Shown here: positions 62,006-64,000 of the stretch, piece after piece
Numbering within the stretch: position 1 is the stretch's first letter
How the letters are laid out: every line of letters begins with the position of its first letter
Assembly (NCBI RefSeq): GCF_006547145.1
Contig: NZ_CP041244.1
Location: forward strand, 6,324,001 to 6,388,000
Source: Actinomadura sp. WMMA1423
Lineage (GTDB): Bacteria > Actinomycetota > Actinomycetes > Streptosporangiales > Streptosporangiaceae
Reading direction: 5' to 3'
DNA length: 64,000 nt
Position numbers and translations under genes: made by a program
The notes under the pieces: generated by a model
What the model saw: only the letters and a program-made list of their open reading frames with translations
What the model was told of the DNA's origin: nothing
Databases searched by the model: none

Positions 62006-63043
62006 GTGGCCGAGAAGAAGACGTCCGCAGCCAGGGAGCGGGCCGGTGCGAGCCGGCTCTCCGCGGTGAGGGCGCCCGGCAGGCGCACAGCGATCATCGT
62101 CGCGGTGCTGCTGGTCGTCGTGGGATGGCCGGTGCTGAGCGCGCTGCTCGGCGGTTACGAGCGGACCAGCGGCGGCGAGATCGCCGTCGTCCGCAACGGC
62201 GGGTTCTTCGACAACAACAGGATCCGGCAGGTCATCGACCCAGGCTCCGGCCGCGTCTGGATCGGGCTCTACTCGCAGGTCCACAAGTACCCGGCCCAGC
62301 AGCGCTTCTACACGATCACCTCGGACGCGAGGAAGGGCGAGGAGTCCGGCGTGGACGTCGTGACCGTGCCCAGCTCGGACGGCGTCAACATGGGCATCGA
62401 GGGGACGCTCTACTTCACCCTCAACCAGGACCACAAGGCCCTCAGGCGGTTCGACGACAAGTACGGCACCCGCAAGTTCCGCAGCGCGGACGGCGGCACC
62501 TACAACGTCTACGACGGCGACAAGGGCTGGTCGGCGTTCCTCGACCAGATCGTCCGGCCGGTGATCGACAACGACCTGCGCAGCCAGATCAACAGCTTCC
62601 GGTGCGCCGAGCTCGTCTCCTCCTGCGCCCTCGTGCAGAACTCCTCCGCGCCGAAGAACGTCCAGACCGCCGGGCAGCAGGCGCAGAGCAACAACGGCAA
62701 CATCGCCAAGGTGCAGAACGCCATCAACACGAGCCTGGCCACCGACCTGGAGCAGACGCTCGGCGGCGAGTTCGTCACCAACATCCACTTCAACCTGGTG
62801 CGGGTCACCCTGCCGTCGAAGGTGCAGGACGCGGTGGACCGCGCGCAGGCCGCGTTCGCGCAGATCAGCGAGGCGCAGGCGAAGGTCGCCTCGGCCAAGG
62901 CGGAGGCCGCGGCCAACAAGGCCCGCCAGGACGGCTACAACAAATGCCCCACCTGCGCGAGGATCGAGGAGCTGAAGGCCCTCCCGCAGGGCATCACGGT
63001 CTACGCGCCCGGCAACCCGAACGGCTCCCTCCTGCGGGACTGA
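62006..63043 (+). CDS. SPFH / band 7 (prohibitin-like) membrane protein
   Basis: 345 residues from GTG 62006 with GAGAGGAG upstream. A short basic N-terminus and one helix (TAIIVAVLLVVVGWPVLSALL) are followed by an SPFH domain (GGEIAVVRNGGFFDNNRIRQVIDPGSGRV..., VVTVPSSDGVNMGIEGTLYFTLNQDHKALRRF). An Ala/Lys/Glu coiled region follows (AQAAFAQISEAQAKVASAKAEAAANKARQDGYNKCPTCARIEELKALPQGITVYAPG). SPFH proteins form large membrane-bound rings or cages. A C-P-T-C pair near the C-terminus may bind metal. Divergent from the carboxylase gene. Confidence 0.88.
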   Translation: MAEKKTSAARERAGASRLSAVRAPGRRTAIIVAVLLVVVGWPVLSALLGGYERTSGGEIAVVRNGGFFDNNRIRQVIDPGSGRVWIGLYSQVHKYPAQQRFYTITSDARKGEESGVDVVTVPSSDGVNMGIEGTLYFTLNQDHKALRRFDDKYGTRKFRSADGGTYNVYDGDKGWSAFLDQIVRPVIDNDLRSQINSFRCAELVSSCALVQNSSAPKNVQTAGQQAQSNNGNIAKVQNAINTSLATDLEQTLGGEFVTNIHFNLVRVTLPSKVQDAVDRAQAAFAQISEAQAKVASAKAEAAANKARQDGYNKCPTCARIEELKALPQGITVYAPGNPNGSLLRD

Positions 63044-63165
63044 CGGGCACCGGGACGGGGCGCGGGGCGCCGGGACGGGGCGCGCGGGCGGCGAGGGCGG
63101 ACGGACGAGGATGAACCCGCCATGGAGGCGGGAGGCGGCGCGGTGGGCGCGGAGCGGAGGCGGTC

Positions 63166-63495
63166 GTGCGGTTCCTGATCGTTCTGGCGGAGCTGGCGGT
63201 GGCGGTCACGGCGGTCGTCCTGCTGTTCTACGCGTTCACCGGCCGCTCGTCGCCGAGCCGGGCGCAGCTGGAGAGCGGCGCCCGGTGGGAGACGCACACC
63301 GAGTCGTCGGACGGCGTCACCACGGTCGTCGTCCGGCGCGTCTCCCGCGGCGATTCCGGCGACGTGCTCGCCGAGACCGGCCGCCAGACGGTCGCCGCCA
63401 TCCCGGACGCCGACCCGCAATGGGAGGACCGTTACCACGAGGCCATGGCCCAGGCCCGCTCCCGCGTCGCCGCATTGGAGAGCGAAACGGACTGA
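63166..63495 (+). CDS. Small single-pass membrane protein
   Basis: 109 residues from GTG 63166 with GGAGG upstream. One N-terminal helix (LIVLAELAVAVTAVVLLFYAF), then a polar domain with a short beta pattern (WETHTESSDGVTTVVVRRVSRGDSGDVLAETGRQTVAAIP) and a helical end. No family recognised. Confidence 0.7.
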   Translation: MRFLIVLAELAVAVTAVVLLFYAFTGRSSPSRAQLESGARWETHTESSDGVTTVVVRRVSRGDSGDVLAETGRQTVAAIPDADPQWEDRYHEAMAQARSRVAALESETD

Positions 63496-63570
63496 TCCGG
63501 CGTTCCGTCCGGGGACCTTCCGTGTAATCTCGGCTCCGACCCACCAGCCCCTGATCATCGGGAGAGGCCG

Positions 63571-64000
63571 ATGGTTCGCCCGTGGCCCCGGGCCGGACTG
63601 GCGGTCGTCCTGGCCGCGTGCCTGCTGGCGCCCTCGTCCGGCGTGCGCGGTGAGACGCCCGTCGTCGAGGACTACGTCACCCGCCAGCTGACCGTCGCGG
63701 CCAGCACCTACCTGGAGCGCCGCTCCGAGGCCCTCGTGCGCGGGGCCGACCGGGACCGCCGCACCGCGCCCACGGAGGTCCTCGGCGTGCGGATCTCCCC
63801 GTCGCTGGTGCGGACGCAGGAGAAGGCCGTCCAGGAGCTGGAGACCCGCAACCGCGCCCCCGTCGAGGGCGGCCCCGCCTACACCGGCGCCCGCACCCGC
63901 CTGGACGGGGGCCGCGCCGTCCGCACCGGGGACCGCATCACGCTGGAGGCGGTCGAGCACACCGAGATGCGCTACGGCAGCGGGAAGGTCACCCAGTCGG
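63571..64000 (+). CDS. Exported protein, N-terminal part (cut by the window edge)
   Basis: 143 residues visible, open to the right edge. ATG with GGGAGAGG upstream. Signal peptide RAGLAVVLAACLLAPSSGVRG. The mature part begins VVEDYVTRQLTVAASTYLERRSEALVRG and continues with an Arg-rich helical and beta region (GGPAYTGARTRL...). This resembles the N-terminal domain placed before amidase domains in actinomycete exported proteins, but the domain that would prove it is outside the window. Confidence 0.7.
   Translation, partial: MVRPWPRAGLAVVLAACLLAPSSGVRGETPVVEDYVTRQLTVAASTYLERRSEALVRGADRDRRTAPTEVLGVRISPSLVRTQEKAVQELETRNRAPVEGGPAYTGARTRLDGGRAVRTGDRITLEAVEHTEMRYGSGKVTQS

Overview
The window is about 72-73% GC (by eye) chromosomal DNA with strong G/C bias at third codon positions and frequent GTG and TTG starts. 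Several genes appear leaderless. The gene set points to a high-GC actinomycete, most likely of the Thermomonosporaceae/Streptosporangiales type (Actinomadura-like). The markers are folD-DUF3017, an IDH1-type isocitrate dehydrogenase, a GAP/SfLAP membrane protein, LpdA, a class F sortase and a PASTA-less receptor kinase. No genus is proven. I see no rRNA, tRNA, CRISPR array, insertion sequence or prophage, so this looks like core and lineage-specific chromosome rather than an island.

Layout. 0-10.5 kb is central metabolism: purN-purH overlap and end in a perfect terminator, folD follows with a ZTP (pfl) riboswitch leader, then an FHA/LuxR-type regulator, DUF3017, icd and mdh. 10.6-15.1 kb holds an overlapping pair encoding an Hsp90-family ATPase and a 904-residue TPR protein, a possible two-part chaperone system. 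15.1-17.3 kb is a galE-galK operon on the minus strand. 17.4-22 kb has a CNNM/CorC-type protein lacking its membrane domain, trpS, a 2H phosphoesterase, a YihY protein and a SnoaL-like protein. 22-27.8 kb has a DD-carboxypeptidase, a GCS2-type ligase overlapping an M20 amidohydrolase with a repetitive N-terminus, and an unknown protein.

28-35.6 kb is a nucleoside uptake and catabolism cluster: BMP lipoprotein, ABC ATPase, two permeases, cytidine deaminase and thymidine phosphorylase. It is complemented at 48-52.2 kb by adenosine deaminase, purine nucleoside phosphorylase and a coupled phospho-sugar mutase that may act as a phosphopentomutase. Between them, 35.6-47.9 kb is accessory and surface-related. 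It holds a secreted S15 peptidase, a receptor Ser/Thr kinase, a small secreted beta-rich protein, a membrane-anchored HTH protein, a zinc-ribbon protein of unknown function, and a PQ-loop protein divergent from an Lrp regulator. It continues with a Tat microprotein, a sortase F with a candidate substrate, an MFS transporter, a cupin, and a CGNR regulator divergent from an alpha/beta hydrolase. 52-64 kb has a gamma-glutamylcyclotransferase-like protein, a 46-bp tandem hairpin array, LpdA, a CBS protein with an ArsB/NhaD-type permease, a NarL-type two-component system, a Gly-rich membrane protein, an acyl-CoA carboxylase alpha subunit, an SPFH protein and a truncated exported protein.

Two themes run through the window. 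First, a G-tract/TCGT/C-tract hairpin occurs upstream of cdd, inside pgm (where it is translated as an in-frame insertion) and as a related tandem array before lpdA. Second, many genes carry in-frame minisatellites that encode low-complexity tails or linkers. Many intergenic ends carry long perfect hairpins that serve as terminators.
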